From contig JADFUC010000501.1 of the NCBI GenBank assembly GCA_019722365.1, positions 310,001 through 374,000 of the forward strand: DNA of 64,000 nt, read 5' to 3'. Origin of the DNA: Lithospermum erythrorhizon (lineage: Eukaryota > Streptophyta > Magnoliopsida > Boraginales > Boraginaceae). The position numbers and the translations under genes are program-made. Below the pieces are notes generated by a model, which did no database searches, was not told the origin of the DNA, and worked only from the letters and a program-made list of their open reading frames with translations. Shown in pieces: positions 1 to 14,083 of this stretch (positions are counted from its first letter, which is position 1; the number at the start of each line of letters is the position of its first letter).

Positions 1-205
1 TTCTCTACGATATGACGCTTGTGATTATTGACCTGTGAAGAAGAAGGAAAGAGCGCATGCTATAATAAAAATGGGAAAACTTTGTAATCTGCATTCTTAG
101 AATTTGCTCTATGTATCGGCGCTAGAGGCGTCGGCAATCTCAATCATTCCTTCCCCCACTCTTTATTGGCTCGTTTAAGTAGAATGGAGTAGTCAAGTAA
201 TTGCG

Positions 206-418
206 TCATATTTGAGAACTTTTATGAGTTATATATATATGCCAAACCCAAAGGGCGATAAAGGTGTTTTTGGGGAGAACGGGGGCAGTATTAGAATAGT
301 ATTTAGATTGTAGCATTTTTGCAATTGGTCTATGAGGATTCAGAATAAGGTTGCATCCATTTTTGGCAAGCAAAGCAAGGTTAAAATTAAGAAGATTTTT
401 TATCCCTAGACCTTCCAA
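206..418 (-). mobile_element. LINE reverse-transcriptase remnant (C-terminal part)
   Basis: The minus-strand open frame of about 70 codons reads EGLGIKNLLNFNLALLAKNG and, further on, NPHRPIAKMLQSKYYSNT. This matches the region just after the polymerase palm in plant non-LTR (LINE/L1-type) retrotransposons, where the typical pattern is GLGF-(K/R)DL--FN-ALLAKQGWRLL-NP--L-A-VLKA(K/R)YFPN. The flanks contain stops in all frames near it and no polymerase motif is visible inside the window, so it is a decayed fragment. The element could continue upstream past the window edge. The family pattern is recalled, not searched. Confidence 0.6.
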
Positions 419-1039
419 ATCTTTATGAAGATGTAAAAAAATTTAATTTATCCAATAAATTTCGTGATTTTTATCCGTACCCCAAAAAAAGTTGGCAAAT
501 ATGAAGTGAAGGCTGTGAAGAAATTTATTCGAGGTAATCATTCCTTAAGTTAAGCTTGAAATTTTAGATACTTTGATATAGTTTGTATTCCAATATATTT
601 TTGTTCCTATCATGTCAACTAAATTGAGGCATAACGTCTGAATACTACATTATCGCGTGAAGACAACTTGACATGATTTTGATGAAGCAGCTTAACATAG
701 AATAAACTTCCGATGTCCCAATGTGGACCTCCTTGTCGTAGACTTGATTTCACGTTACCTCCAAATTTCTCATTTTCTCACTATTTTTTCAAACTATTTT
801 AAACCAATTAATTAAAATCGCAAAAAAACAATGTAGTATTAATTACAGATTAAAATCAAATGTGGGTGTAAATTACAATAAACCACCTCATATTTCCCCC
901 TTACCTAAGATCCAGACCATTATTATTTTGGGTTTTTCAGATTATTACTATTCTCATATACATGCATTATTCCTAACTAATCCGATAATTTATTTGCAAT
1001 AAAAAGGTTTAGACTTTGTAGTTATTACAATATACAAAG
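419..1039. other. Upstream flank of the NPSN-type SNARE gene
   Basis: AT-rich, with no coding signal that I can support. It holds the end of the LINE remnant neighbourhood and then the promoter and 5' leader of the SNARE gene. No convincing TATA box could be singled out from the general AT richness. Confidence 0.4.
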
Positions 1040-3991
1040 ATGTCTTCAGAGCTTGCGGAGATGGAGGGGCAGATTTCTGATATTTTCAGAGCTTTATCGT
1101 AAGCTGTTTATTTATTTATTATTTTTATATATGAATGTGTGAATGTGTTTGTTATGATAATGTAGGAATGGATTTCAGAAGATGGATAAGATTAAGGACT
1201 TGAACAGACGAAGCAGGCAGCTCGAAGATCTCACGGACAAAATGCGCGAATCTAAGAGGTACTTTGATTTTCGATGGTCAAAATTAACGAAGTTCGCGTA
1301 AATTTGATTTCAATCAGAATGATCGTGTTAATAGTAAACTGTACAGTACTACTTTTTCATGTTTTTTTCAATTAGATCTTATACTGACACATACAGTGCG
1401 CGAATGTAAGAGGTACCTGCTCTGTCCCGAAAAGACTGTGAAGTAATTAACGAAATCTGATGCCTTAGTTAATACACGTAACTTTGATTTGATTCAGAAT
1501 GATCGTGTTGATTGTAAAGTATGATGGAAAATAATGTCTTTTTTCATTAGATATTATACGACATGTACAAAAATATTTGATTCAATAGATTCTTATTATT
1601 ATGACCTCTAAAGCTTCTGGCTGTTTAATGGTGCAACATTCATATGATATCTTGCAGGCTTATTAAAGAGTTTGACAGAGAGATAAAAGAGTCACAGTAC
1701 AAATTTGATTCCGAGACAACAAAGCTACTGAATGAAAAGAAGCAATCAATGGTGTAGTACTCTTTTACTGTGATATATTATTTGAATCGTGAAATCAATT
1801 GCTTACGTTGCATTTAGTGAGGTTTTTGTTTGTATGCAGATCAAAGAGCTTAATTCATATGTTGCTCTGAAGAAGCGGTAAGTTTTTAGTTTCCTATGTT
1901 CTCATATACTATGATAGTTTCATTTTTGCTTAGGTTAACCATAGAACATAATATTCTTATAGTTCTCTAAATACTTATCACTAATGTAGTCTTGATTTTT
2001 TTCCGCCCTTTAATGTATTCCTTCCCATAATATATTTTTGCAGAATTAATTTTATTAAAGCTAATGTAGTCCTAGACAGATATGTGACCACACTAAAAAC
2101 TCTATACATAATGAAATAGTTTTTTAAGATAGATCTATTGTGACCAAATTGAGGATTGGTTTATCGGTAACGACATATTTACTTATCTGTTAGTTGTTAC
2201 ATCGATACTTTTTTGATGTCGGTGCAATTCTTGATGCTTAGTTGCTAAGTTTTAAGAATTTAGGATTTAACTTTAAGGACCATCGAACTTTTGGCTCCTT
2301 ATTCAGCTTTCTTACTTTATGTCCTGTTTTCATGAATGCTTATTTAGATATGCTAGCAACATCGATAATAAGAGAGTAGATCTCTTTGAGGGCCCTGGAG
2401 ATGGATATGCTGAAGAGAATGTAATGCTAGCATCAAGTATGTATCCTTCTCCTAATCTATCATTATGTGGACCAAAGAAGGATATGCTACAGAAAATTAT
2501 GGTGTCTTAGTTAATGTTATAATCTAGCATTCTGATTTTTCTGACAATTTCTACTCACAAATATGGTACTGCAGCTATGACCAACGAACAGCTAATGGGC
2601 CATGGAAATCATTTGATGGATGAGACTGACCAAGCTATTGATAGGGCCACAAAGGTTATTAGCTTCTAGGCTCATATTATGCCAAATGAATCAACTCAAT
2701 CAAGACAAGATCATGTCTAGATTCCGTCTAGATTCATTTGACATAATCACTTCATTTGAAAAATTATAAATTAATCCAAAATCTAACCATAAGTGTAGAC
2801 TGGCAGTTGCATTTCAAATTTCAAGAGACTGACTTCCTTTCTCATCACTTTGTAGGTTGTCCATGAGACCATAGATGTTGGTACAGAAACTGCTGCATCT
2901 CTTAAAGCGCAGGTGTGCACTTCAACTCTATTGTATCTAGTTGTTGTTGTCTATCCTTGTTCTCGTGCTTGTTTGTGTTATTTCTTTTGCTTCAAAATGT
3001 CAAACGATTACATATCTGACAGACTAGTCTTCTGTTTTTCTCCATTTTCGATCCCTTCCATCTTCCTCTGGACGGGCATTGGAATCTAGACGGATCAAAT
3101 GAGTAGAATTGTTAACGAGCTGGACTCGATTCACTTTTCAATCAAGAAAGCTTCACAACTGGTGAAGGAAATTGGCAGGCAGGTTGATTTCTACAGTACT
3201 CACATCCTACTAGTCTGATGTATTTACTTGCTCTTGTTATTTTGTCTCACTTGATTGGCTTGTTGATTAGGTTGCAACTGATCGATGTATTATGGCCCTG
3301 CTTGTCCTTATTGTCATCGGTGTCATTGCCGTTATAATTGTGAAGGTAGACTTGCTGCTTTTCTTCTATTCCTTCTTGCCTTGTTAAATTACATGCATCT
3401 TGGTCAATGGTTGTCACATCTGTCATCACTTGATAGTACACATATACCTATAGCTTTTCTTTCCCAAAGCACTTGATTCATATCTTTATAAACCCTTCCC
3501 ATGTTTATTATTGAATTGTTCCTATGTTAATAAAGCAAACATAAGTCCCCAATTGACATGAAGTATAAAAGTAAAATGGTTCATGCAAATAGAACTGGAG
3601 GAATAATTGAAGGACTAAATATGTTTTGCTACTTCAATAGTATTGTGTAGAGATGTTTCACACTCGGGCAGGGGCAGAATCTTCTAAGACTATCACCTAG
3701 ACATTCATTACAGAAAAGCTCAGAGAAGAACCTCATGCTAGAAATGATCATCACAGTACTAGTAGTGGCATTCTCATCCAATTGTAATCTAGTTATTAGA
3801 ATAGTGGAAGTTCTCTCGGTGTCAGAGAATGGCTTGACTTCTATAATTTATGTATCCAGTTTTTTTGTGAGATTGATGGCATTGACATTTTTTTCTTTCA
3901 GATTGTAAATCCTAACAACAAAGACATACGAGACATCCCTGGATTAGCTCCTCCAGCTCAAAGCCGAAGATTATTGTGGCATCAGGATTAG
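1040..3991 (+). CDS. NPSN11: Novel plant SNARE (Qb-SNARE, NPSN11-type)
   Basis: Ten coding exons with canonical GT-AG introns: 1040-1098, 1166-1258, 1658-1751, 1840-1877, 2348-2436, 2575-2654, 2856-2912, 3090-3182, 3271-3345, 3902-3991. They join in frame to 255 residues, close to the 260-270 usual for the family. The N-terminus (SSELAEMEGQISDIFRALS) starts the helical regulatory domain. NKRVDLFEGPGDGYAEENV lies mid-protein. The SNARE helix runs through DQAIDRATKVVHETIDVGTE and continues past SLKAQTDQM, whose Gln is the expected zero-layer residue. The protein ends with one membrane anchor (about ALLVLIVIGVIAVIIVKIV) and a short tail with NPNNKDIRDIPGLAPPAQ. NPSN proteins act at the cell plate and plasma membrane with the syntaxin KNOLLE/SYP111 during cytokinesis. 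The choice among NPSN11, 12 and 13 is not certain. Intron 2 holds a partial duplication that includes a copy of the exon 2 donor. Confidence 0.93.
1236..1570 (+). repeat. Partial tandem duplication inside NPSN intron 2
   Basis: The end of exon 2 and its donor (tgcgcgaatctaagaggtac, from 1243) recur with one change from 1397. The stretch around tcagaatgatcgtgtt near 1314 recurs near 1494. The offsets are about 154 and 180 bases, so indels followed the duplication. The second copy keeps a GT after AAGAG and could act as a decoy donor. Confidence 0.7.
2676..2747. repeat. Short inverted repeat in NPSN intron 6
   Basis: attatgccaaatgaatc near 2677 is mirrored by gattcatttgacataat near 2730, with one mismatch and a short spacer. 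This could form a hairpin in the intron of the pre-mRNA. It may be a small foldback element, but no target duplication was found. Confidence 0.45.
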
Positions 3992-4745
3992 AAGATCGTT
4001 ATAAGCTTATCAGAGTGTACATCGATTGATGAATCTGACTACACTGTTGAGTTGCGGTTGGAGGGAGCCCCATTTTTATTGGACGCATTACGAGTGGACC
4101 AGTTCATCTGCATGATTCACTTAGCTGATTCAGATTTAACTCATTTACTGCCATTGGAGATTATTTGATTGTTTGTTGTCTAAACTTTGGTTATATATTT
4201 ACCAGGAATGAGGTTGAAGATGGAGTGTACTATATTGTTCATACTTATGTTGTATAAATTTAAATCCCTGTTGTACCCTGTAATAAGATACCCACCATCA
4301 TTGTTGTTTCCCTCTTTCCATTTCATTTCATTTAGTGTAAATTACAAATAGCATTCATAAAGCATTCATAAACTGGATGCTTATTAATCTAGGCATGTTG
4401 GCTTCTTAAATATTACTATGTTCTAAATAGAAACCAGCTACATGGAAAACTTCTCATTCTCTGAGGTTTTCATCAAAATACATCAAGCCAAAATTGCCCA
4501 GTCAGTAATCACATTTGTATTGTGCTAAAACCTTCACATTACAAATGGCAGATCAATTAGGTTGGGATTCAACTCCTCTTTATATCTCTTCCTGTTGTTC
4601 ATTTGGTGATATGTGTTTCCTTTTCAGCTTAGTGAGCAATGATGTTTATCTAGATATTTACTGAGTACCATTTTTACATTATCAGCTTCGTAGTTCACTA
4701 TACTATACTATAGAAACAAATCTTACAAATTATCTATGAATATAT
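3992..4745. other. Convergent 3' flanks of the NPSN and BAM3 genes
   Basis: The SNARE and beta-amylase genes run toward each other across about 750 bases. The stretch should hold both 3' UTRs and poly(A) signals. I see no further gene in it. Confidence 0.6.
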
Positions 4746-7249
<2,504 letters not shown>

Positions 7250-7313
7250 GATTTTGTTTGTGTAAAGAGAGATGTTTTGGATAATGTAGGAATGGATGAA
7301 GGTGTGAATGTGA

Positions 7314-7321
7314 ATTTATAA
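7314..7321 (-). promoter_or_regulatory. Probable TATA box of the BAM3 gene
   Basis: On the minus strand the sequence reads ctttataaattc, a good plant TATA box, about 65-70 bases upstream of the start codon. This spacing would give a leader of roughly 35 bases. It is inferred from position and consensus only. Confidence 0.5.
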
Positions 7322-7329
7322 AGTTAAGT

Positions 7330-10275
7330 CTTTGTTGGGTGACTCAAAAGAGACAACTATGGTGGGTTCTATTCAAGAGGAAAAAGTGCAAAAAAGAATT
7401 AAGAAAAAACTCAAGATTTGGTAGCTTACCTTTTCAATGTCTTCCATTTTAAAACACGCTTTTACAATTGTATTTAGAAAGCTACTGGATTTTAGAGAGC
7501 TAAGAAGAAATAGGATAATTTGCTATTTGCCCTTTATAGTATAAATTTATTTTCAATCAACTCCCTATAGCTTTAATTTTATTTGAGCTATTCCCTTAAA
7601 TTATTTTTCTGGTCTCAATGCAATCTCTTGAACTCCACTTGATTACATTCAACAATATATAAATTCATTGAAAATATTAAATGTGTATATTGTCCTTACT
7701 AACAATTTTTTTAAAATACTTGAAAATAAAGGTACATTTTGAAATTAATGAACATATCCATTCGATGGTATGAAGGTTCACCTTCCTGACAAGTCTTCAC
7801 TACACCATTCACTTTGCCTTCCATGTTAACTTCCTAAAGTGCCTTTAAAGATCTTTTTAAACAACTACATTCATGATTAAGGAATACAATTTTGTCTGTA
7901 TGAGGAAAAAGATGGGGGTGGGTTTAATTTTATTTATTATAAAATGTCTTCATATGTTAAATATTTCAAAATGTACCCCTATTTTCAAATGTAATATTTA
8001 AGTAAGTTGTTATTAGGGTAAAATAGACATTTCATATTTTTAATGAATTTATATATTATTAAATGTGAAAAATTGTTTTTTTTAATGTCAAAAAATCGGG
8101 TGAGGGGGCATTTGAGAAAAGAACAAATTTAGCTGCGCCTGTATGTTAAAAAGATAAACAAGCGCAGACAGAATCGAATTATAGAGTAATGATTGAAAAT
8201 AAATTCATATTCTAAGGGACAAATAGCAAATTAGCCAAATAAATAATTGAGGATATACTTTAAATTTTCATTTCACCATATAAATATACTTAATGCTTTG
8301 ACCTTTAATTATCAATTCATTTGATGATATGGGAAAATTTGTTGGCTATAATAACTTATCGACTAGAAAGAAAAATAAAATTGAATTATATATATATTGA
8401 TCGTATATTCGATATATATATAATTGGATATATGTATGATACTCAATTAAAAAAAATCAGTATACTTGAATTAATATATTTTAGAAATTCATATATTAAC
8501 ATTACATTTAATATTATATAACTAGTATGTTATATATTGATACACCATTTGGTAAAAATAATGATCTACTTGCATAATATACGAGTACATTAGTCGCTCT
8601 AAAGTACATTTTAAATATATTCTTGACAAAAAATGCACTTTTTGAAGTGATGATCGCATAATTTAGCGACTTATCCTATACCTAAAAGTTTATTGGGTAT
8701 TTCTCTATGGTGCTATCTTAATCTGTCAGATCTTACGGTTCTTGATAAATTGTTGATTGTAATTGAAGGGAGACAAAGGGGTCAAAATAGATGTATTATT
8801 TAATTGTTGCCACATATTTTGGGATAAGTCCTTGTCTTGCCTTGTGTTATCCGAGTCAGCTATCTTTATATTTCTGTACGATTTCATTTCATTTGGCACG
8901 TTAAATCCAAGCTCATTTGGTACCAACTTGCCTTGTTTAAACATGTATACTAATTTCCAGATCAGCATTAAATCTAGAACCACATAAATGTTCATGTATT
9001 CCTAAAATAAAGTATGAAACTGTAACACTTGCCCTCCTTCAAGATTTTACTTTTTAAATATCACAGACAAATTAATTATAGAATGTACCGATTGACTGTG
9101 AGGTCGTTTCTTTCTTTTTAAGTTAGGCTCAATATAAAGATTCGGCTTCCTCTACGAAAGATCGAACCCACATTATACGAAAAGCACGGTATCACTTCCA
9201 CATCACTTATCACTTTAATTATTTATCGGGCTGAAATACGCCTAACCCTCAGATCTAAACCATAACAAAAGGTGTAAGATTTTACAAAAGGTGAAATATG
9301 ACAACGAAATTGTGAAGAGGAAAGGTATGAAATAATATATAGTTGTATAGTGGAAATGAAAATGAAGAAAAGTACTAGGATATCATTGTTTCGACCAAAT
9401 TCTCAGCCATATCTCTTTGAATGATGACTAATTGTTACTCTTGTTTCACACTTTCACCCCACACCACTTAATACAAACCCCACATTTTTAGCCATTTCTC
9501 ATTTTGGTCTGTAAATATAGACACTCTTCATATATGTGGATGCTAAATTTTGAACAATGTTATTCAAGTATTCAACTACATTTTTTTTTCTTCCGGTTTG
9601 AACTATGTGTTTGGATAAGAACGAATGGAAGGTTTGAGGATGTGGTTGTAATTTACTCTGTTTCCTTCCAAATGTTTAATCTCAACTTGAACTCTTTTGG
9701 TTCTTTTCTTAAGGTCTTCATTGATGGGAACTTGGACCTAACCCGATTAAAGAGACGCTCGAGTTAGAACTTTGAAATTATAGAATTAATAACTCGTTTA
9801 ATTAACAAATTTCTTTTGGTGGTCCGATCCCATTAATATTAATTTATAGAGTTTTACTGTAAATACTTATTAAAATGGGGCTGCTATGCATGACATATGG
9901 AGTTGAACCTTTTTAAAAACTTATAGACTTAAAAGAAGACAAACTTTGTAAAGGCCAAAACGGTTTATACTTTGATTTCGTTAAAGAGCACACATATGAT
10001 AATATTGGCTTCCATGACACAAGAGTTGTTGATCTTCATACGAACTAACCTTAAGAAAGGTAAAACCGGTTATATCACCATTAAAATTGACCTTAAAGTT
10101 TATGAAGGAGTTGATTGAATTCATAAGTAAATTATCAAAAAAACTCTCGAATTTCGGTTTTACTAAATTCTGAAATCTCGATCGTATAATTATTAATTGT
10201 CTTTGTGATAGCAATGTTTTTACCCAGTAAAATGGACAACAATTTAATCCATTACATCTCAAAGGATTAGGCAAG
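7330..10275. other. AT-rich spacer upstream of BAM3
   Basis: No gene can be supported. It contains the BAM3 promoter flank and a palindromic AT stretch near 8385-8440, where an aattatatatatat run is mirrored by atatatatataatt. The remaining open frames are short and show no recognisable domain. Confidence 0.4.
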
Positions 10276-10482
10276 TGTGTAATATCCCGGCTACGTAGAG
10301 CCTGGCCATGCGATAAAGATTTCGATGATATTTATTTTGATTTGCAGATTACGCATACCACCAAGCATACGATCTTCTTCTCAAAAAATTCATCTCATAA
10401 GAACTCTAGTATTAAGCTGTGGTTTTGGCCTAGGTAATTTGTGTGACGGGTGACCCATCGTAAGCACAAAACGTGTTGAAAA
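10276..10482 (+). mobile_element. 5S-rRNA-like segment, probable Cassandra-type TRIM LTR remnant
   Basis: Landmarks of plant 5S rRNA occur in the right order and orientation over about 130 bases: catacca (10354), catctcataagaactc (about 10391, compare CATCAGAACTC), ttaagc (10412, box A region), gacgggtgacc (10445, box C region) and cgtgttg (10472). Upstream is tgtgtaatatcccggc, which resembles an LTR start. Cassandra TRIM retrotransposons carry a 5S-derived Pol III promoter region in their LTRs, which fits. The match is degenerate and a second LTR was not found, so this is a fragment. A decayed true 5S gene is the main alternative. Confidence 0.5.
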
Positions 10483-11977
10483 TACAGGGTATTGCGACCA
10501 ACATCAAATCTAATAACGTATCGAACTCTGGTAGCTCTGACGGACATTACAAAGTGCATCATAATATGTCTCGTTATTTCTTTGTTCTATGTTCTATCAT
10601 CTATGTATGTAGAGGCCGGCTTTCCCATCTTATTATGCATGAGAATATGAGATAGTGACAAAGGTAATTGGAAAGGCATTAAATAAGGCTTAATAGGACA
10701 TAGGAGTAAAAGGCGAAAGAATAGGACATAGGACTATAGGAGTAAGTCTTCTCTTTCTTCTTGTATGAGTTGTTAGATATGAACTATCAAGGTGATCCGT
10801 CGGACCGCCTGGAAGGATTCATTTGCTAAGTTTACTCATAGTCATAGACTCATACTTAAAGACTTGTATAAATGGTGGATGTAAGAATTCACATCGATCA
10901 TGTCTTTTAAGTCGCACGTTATTTTTACCACACCATTTCAAAGGAAGTTTTACCATAACATTTCTTTTTAATTTAGTTAATTTTAGTAAAGGGTATGGGA
11001 TTGATTCAATTATGGAATAAAGTCATAAATGCAAAAACATATTTGACCTTTATTATTATGAGTTGGGCCTCATTTGGTCAAGAATTGGCAAATTGCAGCA
11101 ATTACTCTTTCATTGGTTCCATAGCCCACGCCCCATAGGGTGGGTTTAATTCGTTTAGCAGACTTGGCTTCCACATATTGGGTTCTAGCTTAGACTTAAA
11201 ATATTGGTTCTCAACAAATTGTGTTTTTCCCCCAGATGGTAAGGAGAAATTAACAATCCTCTAGCACATTGATCAGTCTTTTCAGATCAATTACGTACAT
11301 GTCTCATCTAGCTGACAATTTGACTCTCAAAAATTACTATGAAGCTAAAGGTTATTGGGAATTTATAGTTAGTAGTTGCACCAACTAAATAAATTGTAAG
11401 CGGATAGACTAAATATATAGGAAACTTAACCATGGAGCTCAGCTCCCTATTTAAGACTTCTACGATTCTTAGGGGTCCGGACTCCGGAGTGGATCGTCGG
11501 TGGGGCCAACCACCACAACTCGTAATTTCTTAAAAATAATATAACAATTAATATGAACATAATCTCCCTAAATGTATATCTCACTCATTAAATTATGGGA
11601 TCTCAAGTAATTCAAGCGATGGTAAGTGACAAATATTTATTCTCATACAATATTAACCTAACCCCTAATCTAATTTTGATAAAATCCTAAATTTTCACAC
11701 TTTGGCCCAAAAATGGTTACGGTTCATTAATGATTTGATTCATTAATATTCATTAATTTTTATATGTACCCAATTTAAATGTAAAAATAGTACATATTAC
11801 TAAAATGTATCATTCTAAGATAGTACAATTAAAAAAAATGTAAAAAAAATGTACCAAAATTAGACTATGCACTTAATTAGCATATGTATCAAAATTCGTT
11901 GAACAAATTGGTACACCTTATAAATTGGTACAAATTACCTAAAATGTATGAAAAAAGAAAAAAAAATCATAAAATGG
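10483..11977. other. Spacer without recognisable genes
   Basis: No coding region is supported. A GC-richer patch near 11440-11520 (ggggtccggactccggagtgg) is palindromic around tccggactccgga, but I cannot assign it to an element. Confidence 0.35.
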
Positions 11978-11979
11978 TA

Positions 11980-12191
11980 CTCCCTCCGTCTCAAAATACA
12001 TGATTATCATCTAGAAAAAATTTATTTTTTCATAATAGTTGATTGTTTTCATTTTTAATATACTTTTTTACAATCTCAATGTAGCTTTTTACATTTCCAA
12101 TGTATCTTTTTATAATCCCAATGTAGATTTTCAATATTTCTTAATAAAATATTTTTTATCTAAACAATTATCTATTTTAAAATGAAAGAAG
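11980..12191. mobile_element. Stowaway-like MITE (212 bp)
   Basis: The left end reads ctccctccgtctcaaaata. The right end, ttttaaaatgaaagaag, is its imperfect inverse. Both ends are flanked by TA (11978-11979 and 12192-12193), as expected for Tc1/mariner-derived Stowaway elements. The interior is AT-rich and non-coding. Confidence 0.75.
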
Positions 12192-12618
12192 TATAATTTA
12201 TATTTTTTGATTATTAATGAACAAAAAATTATTTTCGGTTCACCCCCTACTAGAGAGTACTCCACTATAATTTGTCGTGGTATGTAGTTTGAAGGATCCA
12301 AGAAATGCTGTAAGGTGGCAGGACATAATAATGGCACAAAATGTCAAGTGGGTTACAGTTCAAAATTGAAACCTGAAAACTCCTCTCTTTGCAATCAGTA
12401 GACAGCACTAAATGCTATTCATGAAACCCAAAGACCAAAGACACTCGAGGAGGTAAAGGAAGAGCAGAAATCGAAAAACCACCAAAAATGGGAGCCCCAC
12501 TTGTAAAGACCACCCACAGAATCACATACCACTACAAATATTGAAAATATTCGGGAGATGTTTCAGTAATAACGAGATAATCCAAAAAATATTACTCCGT
12601 AGAATATATTATGAGATA

Positions 12619-12871
12619 CTTCCTCCATTTTATTTATTTATTATTTTAGCTTAAATTTTTTGTTTCAAAATATTTATCATTTTAATATATAAAATTATTT
12701 TCCTACATTTTAAATATACTTTTTGATTAACTTTTCTCATAAAATTATCAATCAACCAACGATATGCGCTAGGGGATGACATCATTCTACATTTCAACGC
12801 ATTTTTGACTACTTATTATTTTCCTTAATCTATTAAGAAATCAAGTAAACGACAAATAAAAAAATGAGAAG
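12619..12871. mobile_element. Stowaway-like MITE, second family (253 bp)
   Basis: The left end cttcctccattttattt pairs imperfectly with the right end acaaataaaaaaatgagaag, and TA flanks both sides (12617-12618 and 12872-12873). The right half contains ttttgactacttattattttc, shared in altered form with the element at 36710-36948, so the two belong to one family. Confidence 0.65.
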
Positions 12872-12873
12872 TA

Positions 12874-14083
12874 CTAATGACATCTCCGTCCGGGTTTTTT
12901 TACTTGACATCCTGAAGAATTTTTTGTTTTAATAATGGTCGCTTGGGATTTCAAATCTAACGTTTCATTAGCTTTTCCTTTTAAAGTTCTCTATTTAATA
13001 TATTCAAAAGTTACATACTTAATATGTTCTACTTTATGTTTAATGATATTAATTGTTATTTTAGTTATTGACTAGGGATATATAAGTAAAATATACTACA
13101 TTCTTAATTGCTTATTAATTAACATAAAAAATGTTAGGATATCAAATCAAAAAATTAAAAAAAGTATTATTTATTTTCATATTAGATATAGGAAAAACGT
13201 GTGTAACAAGTTTAGTAATCACTTCATCACAAAAGACTGTCCAAGTCACATTCTTTATTTTATATGAATTCAATTTCAAATTTTAATTTTAATGTATTGA
13301 CTTGTTAAATTTTCAAGTCAAATATGTTTTAATATGTTGTATAATATTGAGTATTTTATAAAAAAAAATATAGTATTTTCACATTAATTTACTATTAGTA
13401 TTATAATTTGATTCAAATCAAAATTAGGTAAGTTAATTAACATGAGAGTTTTAATTTTGACTATTCTAATGGATTCCAATCAGAAACCACCTGGCAATGT
13501 ACAGCTCACAAGACCTTATATCGACGGGTGACACCGACTTCCCATTAACATTTCTCCCTCACGCCAGAACCCAATTCCCTGGCCGCACGTATTACTTCGC
13601 CAAGATTGGCCGAAATTTACATCTTGCACCTGCTACACGTGAGGGATTAGCTCTGATACCATGATAAACATATGTGAAGTTCCACTTTAAAACTAATTGA
13701 CAATAGAGAAAGTAACCCAAGACCTTATATATACGCGGACGCAAGGACATTAACGATAACAAACTGAACTATATTTTATGGATTTACAGAGCTATCTCAT
13801 GGAGCATATTTTATTAGTCCAATTCTATATTATCCTTATCAAGAAACCACCCATAGATTCTCCAACCAAAATTTCCATTTCCTTTTTTCACAAACAAAAA
13901 TTAAAAAAAAAAATACATACCCAAAATACAATTTTGTCATTTCCTTCCCCAACTCCATTCTTCTTTTTACAATGACACCATTAATTTATTGATCGATTAC
14001 TTTGTTCTCAAATGCCAAGCCCAATATAATAAAATTGAAGACATAAAGCAATTTCCTTGAACTAATCGATATATTTTGAATTT
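12874..14083. other. AT-rich spacer with a possible repeat
   Basis: No gene is supported. From about 13500 to 13750 the sequence is less AT-rich and the string caagaccttatat occurs twice (about 13510 and 13720), around ctctgataccatgataaaca. This style is common at ends of dispersed plant repeats, but no boundary or target duplication could be fixed. Confidence 0.35.

Noticed and set aside
11440..11520. GC-rich palindromic patch around tccggactccgga
   Set aside because: Too short and without partners to assign as a terminator, promoter or repeat.
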